From a bacterium (lineage in GTDB: Bacteria > Patescibacteriota > Minisyncoccia > Moranbacterales > UBA2206): a stretch of 49,443 nt of DNA. The notes beneath the pieces are model-generated. The model made no database searches, was not told the DNA's origin, and saw only the letters and a program-made list of their open reading frames with translations. Location: the NCBI GenBank assembly GCA_029567195.1, contig JAKQLJ010000017.1, positions 1-49,443 of the forward strand, given 5' to 3'. Positions 17,581 to 26,862 of the stretch are shown here, one piece after another; position 1 is the stretch's first letter; every line of letters starts with the position of its first letter. The position numbers and the translations under genes are program-made.

Positions 17581-17982
17581 ATGCCAATTATCGAACGTTA
17601 TGGAGAAAGAACACCGTGGCTGGAATCCAAGCATATAGAGGAGGAAAAAATGAAAAAAGTGTTGTGGTTTTCAAGGCATGAGTTGTCTCCGGAGCAGTTG
17701 GCCGATCTCAAGCGGATTTTTGGGGAGGTTGAAGTAAATCAGATCAACCAAACCATCAATCACGCCTCTGAGATCAAGGCAGACATCGAAGCAGCCGATG
17801 TTATCGCCATTGTCGCCCCGCTGCCTCTCCAGCAGGAATTCTTGCAACTGTCTGGAGTGAAGCCTGTAATATTCTGCAAGAACGCCCGTATTGTCGACCC
17901 GGTGGACAATACTAAGGTAACGTTCCAGCACACCGGGTGGTTCCGGATTAAGGAGATAAAAGTGGTTTTTGAGCCGCTCTAA
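17581..17982 (+). CDS. Array ORF E: hypothetical protein (133 aa)
   Basis: SD aagggagtgagac before ATG; alternative SD gaggaaaaa before internal ATG (MKKVLWFSRHELSPEQ). Confidence 0.65.
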   Translation: MPIIERYGERTPWLESKHIEEEKMKKVLWFSRHELSPEQLADLKRIFGEVEVNQINQTINHASEIKADIEAADVIAIVAPLPLQQEFLQLSGVKPVIFCKNARIVDPVDNTKVTFQHTGWFRIKEIKVVFEPL

Positions 17983-18009
17983 TCCTGAAACGGACCAAGA
18001 CGGAGAGTG

Positions 18010-18065
18010 TAAAAACTTCGCTCTCCTATAAAAATATTCTTTGAGAAGAATATTTTTATAGGAGC
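18010..18065 (+). repeat. Array hairpin element 5
   Basis: AAAACTTCGC then CTCCTATAAAAATATTC/GAATATTTTTATAGGAG (17/17 bp). Confidence 0.85.
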
Positions 18066-18073
18066 AGTGGGAT

Positions 18074-18379
18074 ATGGCAGTGGTTTCCACGCATACCCGT
18101 GGTGAGAGATCAAAAAAAGAGGCACACATGCCAGTTTATGAAGGTGGTGATATTCCGATGAATCATTGTGAACAAAACGAAGAACCCAAAAATAAGGAAA
18201 AAGAAATGGAAGAAAAAAAGAGTTCATTGCTGGTAATTAGAGGAATTGTTGTAGTTGCAGAGAGTGGCCGCGGTGCCGAGGAACTTATGCAGTCGGCACT
18301 CGTGCGTTTGGCAAAAATCTTAACAGAAGGAGAAAGGAATGAAAAAGAAAAAAGTTCTCAAGCCCCGCCTCCCGCGTGA
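18074..18379 (+). CDS. Array ORF F: hypothetical protein (101 aa)
   Basis: The 3' arm of hairpin 5 (TAGGAG) lies at SD distance from the ATG. Confidence 0.5.
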   Translation: MAVVSTHTRGERSKKEAHMPVYEGGDIPMNHCEQNEEPKNKEKEMEEKKSSLLVIRGIVVVAESGRGAEELMQSALVRLAKILTEGERNEKEKSSQAPPPA

Positions 18380-18470
18380 GGCGCAGGAAGTGCTTCGCCA
18401 CCGCGGCGGAGCACATAGCCAGAACGGATACGACCACGCCAAAGAAAGGAGAAAGAATAAGGTGCGGTGA
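18339..18470 (+). CDS. Array ORF F2: basic 43-aa protein, not in the ORF track
   Basis: SD gaaggagaaagga before ATG; MKKKKVLKPRLPREAQEVLRHRGGAHSQNGYDHAKERRKNKVR*. Confidence 0.5.
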   Translation: MKKKKVLKPRLPREAQEVLRHRGGAHSQNGYDHAKERRKNKVR

Positions 18471-18490
18471 AGAAAGTGGAGGGCACAATA

Positions 18491-18556
18491 AAAACTTCGC
18501 GCTCTCTAAAAGATAATATCAAAATAAAAATGATTAATATTATTTTTTAGAGGGAA
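18491..18556 (+). repeat. Array hairpin element 6
   Basis: AAAACTTCGC then CTCTCTAAAAGATAATAT/ATATTATTTTTTAGAGGG. Confidence 0.8.
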
Positions 18557-18674
18557 AATATTTCATCAATTAACAACGAAAACGTAAAAGGAGAGAAGCA
18601 TGTATACGGTAAAAGACAATGGGTTGCGTCACGGATTGCTTCATAATTCCGGTCAAGGACAACTGATTTAGGAA

Positions 18675-19136
18675 ATGGAAGAAAAGTTCATGAATACTGG
18701 CGAGGAACAAGTTTTCATAACGCACATTGAAGAATCCGAGGGTTTTATGGAACCTAAAGACATTTACGAGGTGACTTGCACCCTTAAAGTACGGGATGAA
18801 GTGAATAGGGTGGGTTATTGGACATATCGGAAAAACAAATTTACTAACAGGAGGCAAGCCATGAGATTCAAAGGTAATCCGTTCCAAAAGACCAGCTACA
18901 ACGATTCAAAAACTCCCCGTAATCTACTCGAAGTTGTTGCTGTTGCCGCTCGTGATCTCAAGCTCGATCTGGTTAATGGTTGCTGTCACAACATCTGGCT
19001 AGAAGCTCGCTCTCGCTCTGCCGAAAGGCGCATCCTCGCTCATGCTGAAACTCTCTCGGAAAAAGATCCTCGCATTCTCGCTACAGTTGAGTCGTTCAAA
19101 ATCGCTCTCCGCTCATATGTTTGTTCCTTCCGTTAA
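18675..19136 (+). CDS. Array ORF G: hypothetical protein (153 aa)
   Basis: Longest ORF of the array; preceded by a 23-aa leader ORF at 18600 with its own SD. Confidence 0.6.
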   Translation: MEEKFMNTGEEQVFITHIEESEGFMEPKDIYEVTCTLKVRDEVNRVGYWTYRKNKFTNRRQAMRFKGNPFQKTSYNDSKTPRNLLEVVAVAARDLKLDLVNGCCHNIWLEARSRSAERRILAHAETLSEKDPRILATVESFKIALRSYVCSFR

Positions 19137-19203
19137 TTCACCTCAAAGGCTTATGCTTGAGCCTAGTAATAGAATCAAGCAACGTGAAAAAATTTCGCAA
19201 TCA

Positions 19204-19257
19204 AAAAACTTCGTGCTCTCTAAAATAATTTTTATTTAAGAATTATTTTAGAGGGAA
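19204..19257 (+). repeat. Array hairpin element 7
   Basis: AAAAACTTCGTG then CTCTCTAAAATAATT/AATTATTTTAGAGGG. Confidence 0.8.
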
Positions 19258-19376
19258 TTTGAAAAAACAACCGAAGTCTATGTTCAAATTTTTTTTGGGG
19301 CCAATTAGATAAAATATTTTTATAAAAAAATCGCCAAAAGTTTCTTATTTGGCGATTTTGTGTTATAATAAAACAA

Positions 19377-20039
19377 ATGAAAAAAAGTAAAAATAAAAAT
19401 ATGAAAAAAAATAAAAAAGATATAAGTGTCGGCCTTTTTTATCCATGGAAAATTTTTCTGATTTTTTCTATCGCTTTTTTAAACCTGCTTACTTATTTTT
19501 TAGTTCTTCATTTTAAAATCCCGCTTTTTCTTGATACTTGGGCGACGGCCTTAGGAACGCTTCTTGGCGGTCTTCCGGTCGGAATTATCGGAGGTGTCCT
19601 GTATAACGTGGTTTTGTCTTCTGTAACCGGAGGTCCGGTTTCCATTATCTGGGCGCTATCCAGCATTCTTATAGCGATAATGACCTGGGTTTTCTGGGAA
19701 AGGGGATGGATGGATATTAAAAAACCAAAAATGGTTTTAGTTTCAGGGCTTATTACCGGATTTTTTAACGGCATGCTTACTCTTCTCATCAGCTTTGCTT
19801 TTTTTGACGGACTGCCTACTTTTGAGCCAACGGCGGTGATTTGGGAAAAATGTTATAATCTTTTCGGCGGTAATATCGTGGCAGCCGGACTTTTTGAGCA
19901 TATGGGGGTGGAAATTGTCGATAAAACCTTGGTTTTTTTCATTGCCGCGTTTTTGCTTGATCTTCTAACAAGAAACAGAAAAAAAAGAAAAAACAAAAAA
20001 CCTGCCTTGATCAAGAAAAAAGCGCTCCGGAAGAAGTAG
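19377..20039 (+). CDS. ECF transporter S component-like membrane protein
   Basis: LFLDTWATALGTLLGGLPVGIIGGVLYNV... multi-TM pattern. Confidence 0.7.
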   Translation: MKKSKNKNMKKNKKDISVGLFYPWKIFLIFSIAFLNLLTYFLVLHFKIPLFLDTWATALGTLLGGLPVGIIGGVLYNVVLSSVTGGPVSIIWALSSILIAIMTWVFWERGWMDIKKPKMVLVSGLITGFFNGMLTLLISFAFFDGLPTFEPTAVIWEKCYNLFGGNIVAAGLFEHMGVEIVDKTLVFFIAAFLLDLLTRNRKKRKNKKPALIKKKALRKK

Positions 20040-20070
20040 TTTATTTTTGTAAAATTTTTTTGTGTGCCAT

Positions 20071-20100
20071 AAACGCGTCTTTTTTTGAGCGCGTTTTAAT
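20071..20100 (+). terminator. Rho-independent terminator
   Basis: AACGCG...CGCGTTTT. Confidence 0.6.
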
Positions 20101-20208
20101 TTATTGGCTGTCTTGACAAAATCTTTTTTTCATCTTAAATTAACAGGAAAGCGTTTTGAGGCGTCAAGTTAATTTATCCCGTTATAAACCAAAGGAGGAG
20201 GGTAGCTA

Positions 20209-20850
20209 ATGAAATCGGGATTTTTTATTTTTCTGTCTTTCATCGCGCTTGTTTTTTTGACAGTTCCTTCAAATGTGGTTGCGCAAAGCGCTGTTCAAGG
20301 TCCAAAAGAAGTAGTGGCGGCGGCATCAAGCGAATTTATTTCAGTCATGGAAAAGAACATTTCCCAAAAGGAAAAGAAAGCGGAATTGGGATGGCTAGTC
20401 GACCAATATTTCGACTTGGTGGAAATGGGAAGGAGATCTTTGGGTCCGGTTTTTAAGCGGATAGGGGAAAAAGAACGCTCCCGTTTTCTAGATTTATTCC
20501 CTAAGGCTTTTTCCAAAACCAACGATTTTGTCAAAAAGATATTCGATTTTCAGGATGAAAAAATACGAATAATCAAGGAAGAAACAAAAGACAATGTAGC
20601 GGTGGTTTATACAAATGTCATAGGCAGCCGGATGAAGGATGATGGCGTAAGCGTGAACTACCGGCTTATTCTGAAAGATGGAAAGTGGAAGATTTACGAC
20701 ATTCTCATTGAAGACATCAATTGGAGCTGCATTTTGTCGTATAAGGATGAATTTTCAATAGGAGAGAGAATAAGAGGCGATTCGATCTCCGGCCTGCTGG
20801 CGTATCTGGAAGAAAAAATAAACAAGGAAGAGCAATCTCTTTCGAACTAA
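20209..20850 (+). CDS. MlaC/Ttg2D-family phospholipid-binding protein
   Basis: Signal peptide; VDQYFDLVEMGRRSLGPVFKRIGEKERSRFLDLFPKAFSKT...VNYRLILKDGKWKIYDILIEDINW..YKDEF fits the MlaC pattern. Confidence 0.82.
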   Translation: MKSGFFIFLSFIALVFLTVPSNVVAQSAVQGPKEVVAAASSEFISVMEKNISQKEKKAELGWLVDQYFDLVEMGRRSLGPVFKRIGEKERSRFLDLFPKAFSKTNDFVKKIFDFQDEKIRIIKEETKDNVAVVYTNVIGSRMKDDGVSVNYRLILKDGKWKIYDILIEDINWSCILSYKDEFSIGERIRGDSISGLLAYLEEKINKEEQSLSN

Positions 20851-20854
20851 ATAC

Positions 20855-20887
20855 GGGAACCCCCAAAGGGGTTCCTCTTTTTCTTTT
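20855..20887 (+). terminator. Rho-independent terminator
   Basis: GGGAACCCCcaaaGGGGTTCCTCTTTTT. Confidence 0.8.
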
Positions 20888-20936
20888 CAAAAAAATAATT
20901 TTGTTGTTATAATAAACCAGGGAAAATAAATTTTAC

Positions 20937-21007
20937 CGGGGCATAGTATACCGGTAGTACGCACCCATGGGGTGGGCGTAGACTGGGTTCGATTCCCAGT
21001 GCCCCGA
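20937..21007 (+). tRNA. tRNA-Pro (GGG)
   Basis: Acceptor CGGGGCA/TGCCCCG, loop ATGGGGT, T-arm CTGGG-TTCGATT-CCCAG; one apparent A.C mismatch in the anticodon stem. Confidence 0.85.
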
Positions 21008-21197
21008 CATTCTGAGGCGAGCGATTTTTTTGAATTCCTGCCGGCTGACGGGCAGGCAGACAGAAATTGCCGGTATCCTGACTGGTAAAGACTTTGATAA
21101 AAGCTAAAAAATAGATTTTTTTAGTTACAGATCGAACAATAATTTTAAATATAAAATCAGTTTCAAAAGACAAAAAACGGGAACCCTGATGGGTTCC

Positions 21198-21485
21198 CTA
21201 GTCTTCGGTATAAGGAAGATGTTTTCTCTCGTGAGCTCTTGATTGAGCTATGAGAGATCGGAGAAGTTTCCGAGAAAAAACCGGCTTGGTTTTTTCCACA
21301 ACAAATCCTTCATTTTGCAGCGCTTTTTTTACCGCGCGGCTATAAGGTTTGTAACTGTCATTTTCCAAATTTACCTCTCTGGCGGCGGCGCAGAAAGCTG
21401 TGTAAAATTCGGCTTCTTTATGGGGCCTGCCCGCTTCTCCTAAAATTTCTTTTGTTCTTGCGGTCAATCCTTCTAAGTTGGCCAT
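21198..21485 (-). CDS. Hypothetical protein (95 aa)
   Basis: SD aaaggaggg before ATG on the minus strand; a terminator-like hairpin follows. Confidence 0.6.
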   Translation of the reverse strand: MANLEGLTARTKEILGEAGRPHKEAEFYTAFCAAAREVNLENDSYKPYSRAVKKALQNEGFVVEKTKPVFSRKLLRSLIAQSRAHERKHLPYTED

Positions 21486-21577
21486 TTTTCCCTCCTTTTA
21501 GGGAAAAAAAGGTTAATAATAAGGAACTGATACTAACTTAATATTATAGCACGATTTATCCTATTTTGCAAGTGCCA

Positions 21578-22345
21578 TCAACTGTCCATTTCTTGTCTGG
21601 CTATCACCACGCTCAATACCGATGAAGCGCCGTGGAATTTTAAAACTTTTCCGCACTCAAACATAGTGGCGCCGGTGGTAGAAATATCATCCACCAGAAG
21701 CACTTTTTTATCTTTCAAAATATTTTTTTCCGTATTTTTCTCATTAAAACGGAACATATTTTTGATATTTTTCTTGCGTTCCTGATAGTTTTTTATTTTC
21801 ATCTGAGGCGAAGTATGTTTTTTTCTTTCCAAAACATCGGAAAAAACGGGAATAGAAAAGCCTGGTGCAAGGTTCTGGCTGATGAAACGGGATAAAAGTT
21901 CCGCCTGATTGAACCCCCGCCAGCGCAATCGCCTTTTATGAAGGGGGACGGGGATGATGGCATCGGGAAGAGGCAGGTTATTTTTGAGGATAGCTGAGAC
22001 AAGAATTTTTCCCAATGTCTGGGAAAGCTCGCTGATGAAATTATATTTATAAGCATAAACCAAGCGGGAAATATTGTTTTCCTTATATTTGGTGGCGCAT
22101 ATCAGGGCGTCAATGGGAATGATAATGCTTTTGGCTAAAAATAATTGGCGGCATTTTTGGCAAAGGCGGCCGCTGTCGGTTATTTCTTTTTCACAATAAG
22201 GGCAGACCTGAAAATCGAGAAGAACTATTTTTTCATTGCATTCCGGACATAACCACTCCGAACCTTTCCTGCAAAAAAGACAGGAAACGGGGAAGAGCGT
22301 GTCCAGAATTAACTTTTTAACAGGTTTTGCAATTAAAAATTCGAT
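21578..22345 (-). CDS. comF: ComF family phosphoribosyltransferase with N-terminal zinc ribbon
   Basis: PRTase motif VLLVDDISTTGATMFECG; the upstream in-frame region gives CLFCRKGSEWLCPEC...CPYC...CQKC, so the 22063 start in the track is internal. Confidence 0.85.
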   Translation of the reverse strand: MEFLIAKPVKKLILDTLFPVSCLFCRKGSEWLCPECNEKIVLLDFQVCPYCEKEITDSGRLCQKCRQLFLAKSIIIPIDALICATKYKENNISRLVYAYKYNFISELSQTLGKILVSAILKNNLPLPDAIIPVPLHKRRLRWRGFNQAELLSRFISQNLAPGFSIPVFSDVLERKKHTSPQMKIKNYQERKKNIKNMFRFNEKNTEKNILKDKKVLLVDDISTTGATMFECGKVLKFHGASSVLSVVIARQEMDS

Positions 22346-22355
22346 AAGATTAAAA

Positions 22356-24926
22356 TTATTTTAGGATAATTTTATTATCTTTTGCGGCAATAACGATTTT
22401 ATTCTTCTTCACTTCGTCTTTCATTATCATTTTGGCTATTTTATCCTCGATCATTTCCTGAATATTTTTTCTGATAAGTCTGGCTCCCTGATTTTTGGCC
22501 GAAGCTTTCTTGGCGATAATTTTAAAAACGCCCTTTCTAATTTCCAAAGTTAAATTCTGTTTTTGAAGCCTGCGTCTAAGATTTTCCGTTTCTGTCCGGG
22601 CTATTTTTTCCATCGCCGAAGGGGAGAGCGGACTGAATACCAAAATATGATCCAGGCGGTTCAAGAGCTCCGGACGGATTTTTTCTTCCAGCTCCTTTAG
22701 GGCCGATTCTTTGGTCAGGGCAATTGTTTTTCCTTTGGAGGATGTTTTTTTATCAGAAAATCCCAAAGGAGACGAAGAAATTTCATTAAATTCCCTGGTG
22801 CCGATATTGGTAGTGAGGATAATAATGGTATTTTTGAAATTTACCTCCAATCCTTGGGCATCAGTCAGTATTCCTTCTTCTAAAATTTGCAAAAGAATAT
22901 TAAAAATATCACTGTGGGCTTTTTCTATCTCATCAAAAAGAACCACGGAATATGGCTGGCGGCGAATTTTTTCCGTCAGTCTTCCGCCTTCGCCATAACC
23001 GACGTATCCGGCCGGCGAACCGATAAGGCCGGAAACGTTATGGCGCTCCATAAATTCGCTCATATCAATCCGAACCAAGTTTTTTTCGTTTTCAAAAAAT
23101 TCTTTGGCCAAAACTTTGGCAGTCAGGGTTTTTCCCACTCCAGTGGGTCCGAGAAAAAGAAATGAACCCAGCGGCCGGTCAGGGCTGGAAATGCCGAATT
23201 GCGATCTGGTAAGAACGCTGGATATTTTTTCCACCGCCTCTTTTTGTCCGATTATTTTTTCATTCAGAACTTTGGAAATCTTCTTTATTTTTTGGTTTTT
23301 TGCCCGGGCTATTTTTTCCATCGGAATGCCGGAAATTTTAGCGACCGTTTCCATAATATCTTCTTTTTGAATGATGACGCTTTTTTCTTTTTCCTGCTTT
23401 TCCTGGTTGTTTTTGAGAAAAGTGATTTTTGCCTCCATTTCTTTTTCCAGATCTTTGAGGCCGATGGCGTTTTCATATTTTTCTTTGGTGATATGCAATT
23501 CTTTTTCTTTCATTATTTCCTGTTTCTGCCTTTCTAATAATCGTATTTTTCTGTTCATATCGGAAATTCCCTGCTTTGACCGCAATTGGGAAGCGGCTTC
23601 ATCGATAATGTCGATGGCCTTGTCAGGTAAAAATCTTTCCTGGATATAGCGGCAGCTGAGATCGACGGCCAGTCCGACAGCCTCGTCAGTTATGGAGATA
23701 TTGTGGAAAACTTCGTAGTCATTTTTAATTCCTAACAGGATTTTTTTAGTTTCTTCTTTCCCCGGCTCTTTGATATGAACCAATTGGAATCTTCGATCCA
23801 AGGCGGCATCTTTTTCTATGTGCTGTTTGTATTCTTTCAAAGTAGTGGCCCCGATAAGCCGCACCTCTCCTCGGGAAAGTGCCGGCTTTATGATGTTGGC
23901 CAGGTCCAGGCTTCCGGCGATGTTTCCCGCTCCGACAATATTATGGATTTCATCGATAAAAAGAATGATGTCCTTATTTTGGGAAACTTCTTTTATTATT
24001 TCCTTTAATCTCATTTCAAATTCTCCCCGGAAGCTCGTTCCGGCAATAAGGGCGGCGACATCCAGATTCATTATTTTTTTGCCGAAAAGGAAAGGAGGAA
24101 CCAGATCATTATTTATAAGTTGGGCGAGTTTGCCCACGATGGCTGTTTTTCCTACTCCCGGCTGGCCGATAAGGAGAGGATTGTTTTTGTTTTTTCTCCC
24201 CAAAATATTTATAATTCTGGCTACTTCCTTGTCTCTGCCTATAATCGATTCATTTTTGGACGATATTTCTTCATTGAGATTCAGGCAAAATTTATTCAAA
24301 TAGGGAGTTTTCTCTAAATCGGGAGAATTGATATTTTTTACTCCGGTGCTTATTTCAGGAAACATCGGCATATCCGGAAATCCAGACAGCATATCTTTGA
24401 GTCCGGAAAGAAGCTCTTTGGGATCAGAAAAAATAATGTCCTCTGAAGGGATTTTTTTAATGGAAGGTTTTTTAAAATTTTGGCGGTTTTTTCTGGTTAT
24501 CTTTGGAACGGAAGAGATGATTTTTTTTATTTTTCCGTCAGGATTGTTTAACAGGGCATAAGTCAGATGTTCCGTTCCTACATAAGAATAATTGAGATTT
24601 TTAGCGATAGAAAAAGCCTTAACCAGCACATTTTTAGTTTCCGGAGAAAGAAAAAATTTTTCTCTTCTGCCGGATTTTTTGCTGTTTTTTTTGTTTGGTG
24701 CCAGTATTTTTTTGAAATTTTCCTTTTTTATGCCCATATCTTTCAAAATGGTGGATCCCAGACTGCCTTTTTCCAAAAAAACAGAATAAAAAACATGAAT
24801 ATTTTCTACTTTTAGGGAATTTTGCTTCTGAGCCACATATTGGGCGCGAAGAAGAGTATTTTTGGCATGAGCCGTCAATTTTTGGCCGGCTTTTTTTTGA
24901 GCTAAGAAATCAAAAGAATTTGTCAT
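22356..24926 (-). CDS. clpC: Clp ATPase ClpC-like (AAA+ unfoldase)
   Basis: Clp-N repeats, two Walker A (GQPGVGKT, GPTGVGKT), RLDHILVFSPL C-terminal region. Confidence 0.93.
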   Translation of the reverse strand: MTNSFDFLAQKKAGQKLTAHAKNTLLRAQYVAQKQNSLKVENIHVFYSVFLEKGSLGSTILKDMGIKKENFKKILAPNKKNSKKSGRREKFFLSPETKNVLVKAFSIAKNLNYSYVGTEHLTYALLNNPDGKIKKIISSVPKITRKNRQNFKKPSIKKIPSEDIIFSDPKELLSGLKDMLSGFPDMPMFPEISTGVKNINSPDLEKTPYLNKFCLNLNEEISSKNESIIGRDKEVARIINILGRKNKNNPLLIGQPGVGKTAIVGKLAQLINNDLVPPFLFGKKIMNLDVAALIAGTSFRGEFEMRLKEIIKEVSQNKDIILFIDEIHNIVGAGNIAGSLDLANIIKPALSRGEVRLIGATTLKEYKQHIEKDAALDRRFQLVHIKEPGKEETKKILLGIKNDYEVFHNISITDEAVGLAVDLSCRYIQERFLPDKAIDIIDEAASQLRSKQGISDMNRKIRLLERQKQEIMKEKELHITKEKYENAIGLKDLEKEMEAKITFLKNNQEKQEKEKSVIIQKEDIMETVAKISGIPMEKIARAKNQKIKKISKVLNEKIIGQKEAVEKISSVLTRSQFGISSPDRPLGSFLFLGPTGVGKTLTAKVLAKEFFENEKNLVRIDMSEFMERHNVSGLIGSPAGYVGYGEGGRLTEKIRRQPYSVVLFDEIEKAHSDIFNILLQILEEGILTDAQGLEVNFKNTIIILTTNIGTREFNEISSSPLGFSDKKTSSKGKTIALTKESALKELEEKIRPELLNRLDHILVFSPLSPSAMEKIARTETENLRRRLQKQNLTLEIRKGVFKIIAKKASAKNQGARLIRKNIQEMIEDKIAKMIMKDEVKKNKIVIAAKDNKIILK

Positions 24927-25118
24927 AAAAATATAGCTAGTCAGTTTACTTATTACTTAGTCTATTTTTAAAAAGGATCAATGTCAAATAAGGGTAAAAA
25001 AAGTGTTTTTTCGGGTGTGGATAACTTTTTAGGACACGTTGCATAGTTTATAATTCAAAAATGTGTTATAATTATTTTGCGATAATATTTTTTTAAGAAA
25101 AATCAATACAAAGATAAA

Positions 25119-26231
25119 ATGTTTGGACTGAATTTTGGTAAAAACACGTTTGTTGGAATTGACATTGGCACTTCCGCTATTAAGGCAATGGAGATAAAAG
25201 TTTCCGGTGGAAAACCTGTTCTTTCCAATTATGCCTGGGCGGCCATTCCTGAATTTTCCGGGCGTGATGATATCGGCTCCTCCTATTTCGAAACAGCATT
25301 TCCCCAATATTTGCAAAGGCTGATGAAGGAGTCGAAAATGGACAGTGGTAATATTTATATTTCCGTCCCGGCTTTTGGCGGTCTCATTACTTTTATAGAA
25401 TTTCCCCAGATGAACGAGGGCGATATGGAGCAGGCGATAAAATTTGAAGCGCACAAATATATTCCCACTTCGCTCGATGAAGTGGTTCTCAGCTGGGATA
25501 TTATTGGAAAAACGGAAAATGGAAATGAAAAAAAAGAAGGAGCGGAAGCAGGTTTGGAAGAAACAAAAAGAATGAATAGGGGCAACGTTCAGGTTCTTTT
25601 GGTAGCGGCTTCAAAAGCCAGGGTCATGCGGTATGAAAAAGTGGTTTACGGGGCGGGAATGAAAATAAAGTCTATTGAGTTGGAAAGTTTTTCCCTTGTC
25701 CGTTCGCTTGTCGGCAATGATCCGGGTCGATTCGTTATTATTGACATAGGCTCGAGAGTGTGCAATATGGTTTTGGTGGACAAGGGAATCATCAGGTCCA
25801 ACAGGAATATTGATGCTGGCGGAAGAGATATGACAAAAATGATAGCCAAAAGCATGGGAATAGACTTTGAAAGGGCGGAGAAAATGAAAATTTCAGGAAA
25901 AGATTTTTTTGCCAAAGACTCTTATATCAACTTTTCTGTTTTGGAAATGATTTCCGGGGAAGTTAGGCGGATGATCAGCTCCTGTTACAAAAATCAGGAA
26001 AATGTGCGAATGGACGGAATAATTCTTTCCGGCGGTTCGGCTAATTTGTATGGCTTGGAGAATTATTTTACCAATTCTTTGGGAATCAAAACATTAATGG
26101 GCAATCCTTTCGGCAGGATCAATTATGACAAAAAACTGGAGCCGATAATAAAAAATATTCAGGCGAAATTTGCCGTTTCTGCGGGGCTGGCTCTTCAGGG
26201 GGCGGATAACTTTTTAAATAATAAAAAATAA
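25119..26231 (+). CDS. pilM: Type IV pilus assembly protein PilM
   Basis: VGIDIGTSAIKAMEI...FVIIDIGSRVCNMVLV...ILSGGSANLYGLENYF. Confidence 0.93.
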   Translation: MFGLNFGKNTFVGIDIGTSAIKAMEIKVSGGKPVLSNYAWAAIPEFSGRDDIGSSYFETAFPQYLQRLMKESKMDSGNIYISVPAFGGLITFIEFPQMNEGDMEQAIKFEAHKYIPTSLDEVVLSWDIIGKTENGNEKKEGAEAGLEETKRMNRGNVQVLLVAASKARVMRYEKVVYGAGMKIKSIELESFSLVRSLVGNDPGRFVIIDIGSRVCNMVLVDKGIIRSNRNIDAGGRDMTKMIAKSMGIDFERAEKMKISGKDFFAKDSYINFSVLEMISGEVRRMISSCYKNQENVRMDGIILSGGSANLYGLENYFTNSLGIKTLMGNPFGRINYDKKLEPIIKNIQAKFAVSAGLALQGADNFLNNKK

Positions 26232-26263
26232 AAAATTAAATAAATTTAGAACTGCTGAATAAG

Positions 26264-26809
26264 GTGGTTCGTAAAAACAAAAATATGGCAAATATAAATT
26301 TGGTTACGGAGCCGGAAAAGCAAAAAAGCAAAATAGCCGAGGGCGGCTTGGCGATAATAACTCTGGTGTTTGTCCTGATAATGCTGCTTTATGCCGGGCT
26401 GGTTTTTTATAACAAAACCTTGACGGGCAAAATTAGCAATGTCAAGGCCCAATATGAGTCAAAATATCAGGAGATGGTTTCCGGAGAATCCACCAAAACC
26501 GTTTTGGATTTTAATAACAGAATAACCATTTCCAAAGAATCTTTGAAACAGGAAAAAAACATGGTTGAGGATTTGGCCCAGATTGAAAAATCAATAATTT
26601 CCGGAGTCTTCCTTGATTCTTACGAATATGATCAAAAGGGCAATGCCATAACTCTGAATTGCATGGGAGACAACTACAACAAGGTAGCCAAGCAGATAGT
26701 CAATTTTAAAAGCAATGAATATTTTCCCAATGTTACTTCCGGTGAAACCACATTGGACAAAGAAAAGGGAAAAATTAGTTTTAAAATAATTCTTTCTTTA
26801 AATAAGTAA
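26264..26809 (+). CDS. pilN: PilN-like protein
   Basis: Position after pilM; NLVTEPEK.. single TM plus coiled coil. Confidence 0.7.
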   Translation: MVRKNKNMANINLVTEPEKQKSKIAEGGLAIITLVFVLIMLLYAGLVFYNKTLTGKISNVKAQYESKYQEMVSGESTKTVLDFNNRITISKESLKQEKNMVEDLAQIEKSIISGVFLDSYEYDQKGNAITLNCMGDNYNKVAKQIVNFKSNEYFPNVTSGETTLDKEKGKISFKIILSLNK

Positions 26810-26862
26810 CTTCTAATGCAGGGTAGAGTTTTAAAAATTTACCCGTATTAGCAAAAATAAAT

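Noticed and set aside
17131-18488. Minus-strand ORFs across the array (17131-17349, 17671-18129, 17979-18227, 18285-18488)
   Set aside because: No SDs, opposite to plausible plus-strand ORFs, and they run through the hairpin elements.
16237-19257. Array hairpins as integron attC sites
   Set aside because: No clear RYYYAAC...GTTRRRY core pair, and no tyrosine recombinase in the window. Cassette-like layout kept as a hypothesis, integron not claimed.
23104-24815. Many plus-strand ORFs opposite clpC
   Set aside because: Low-complexity Phe-rich translations typical of antisense frames of a Lys-rich gene.
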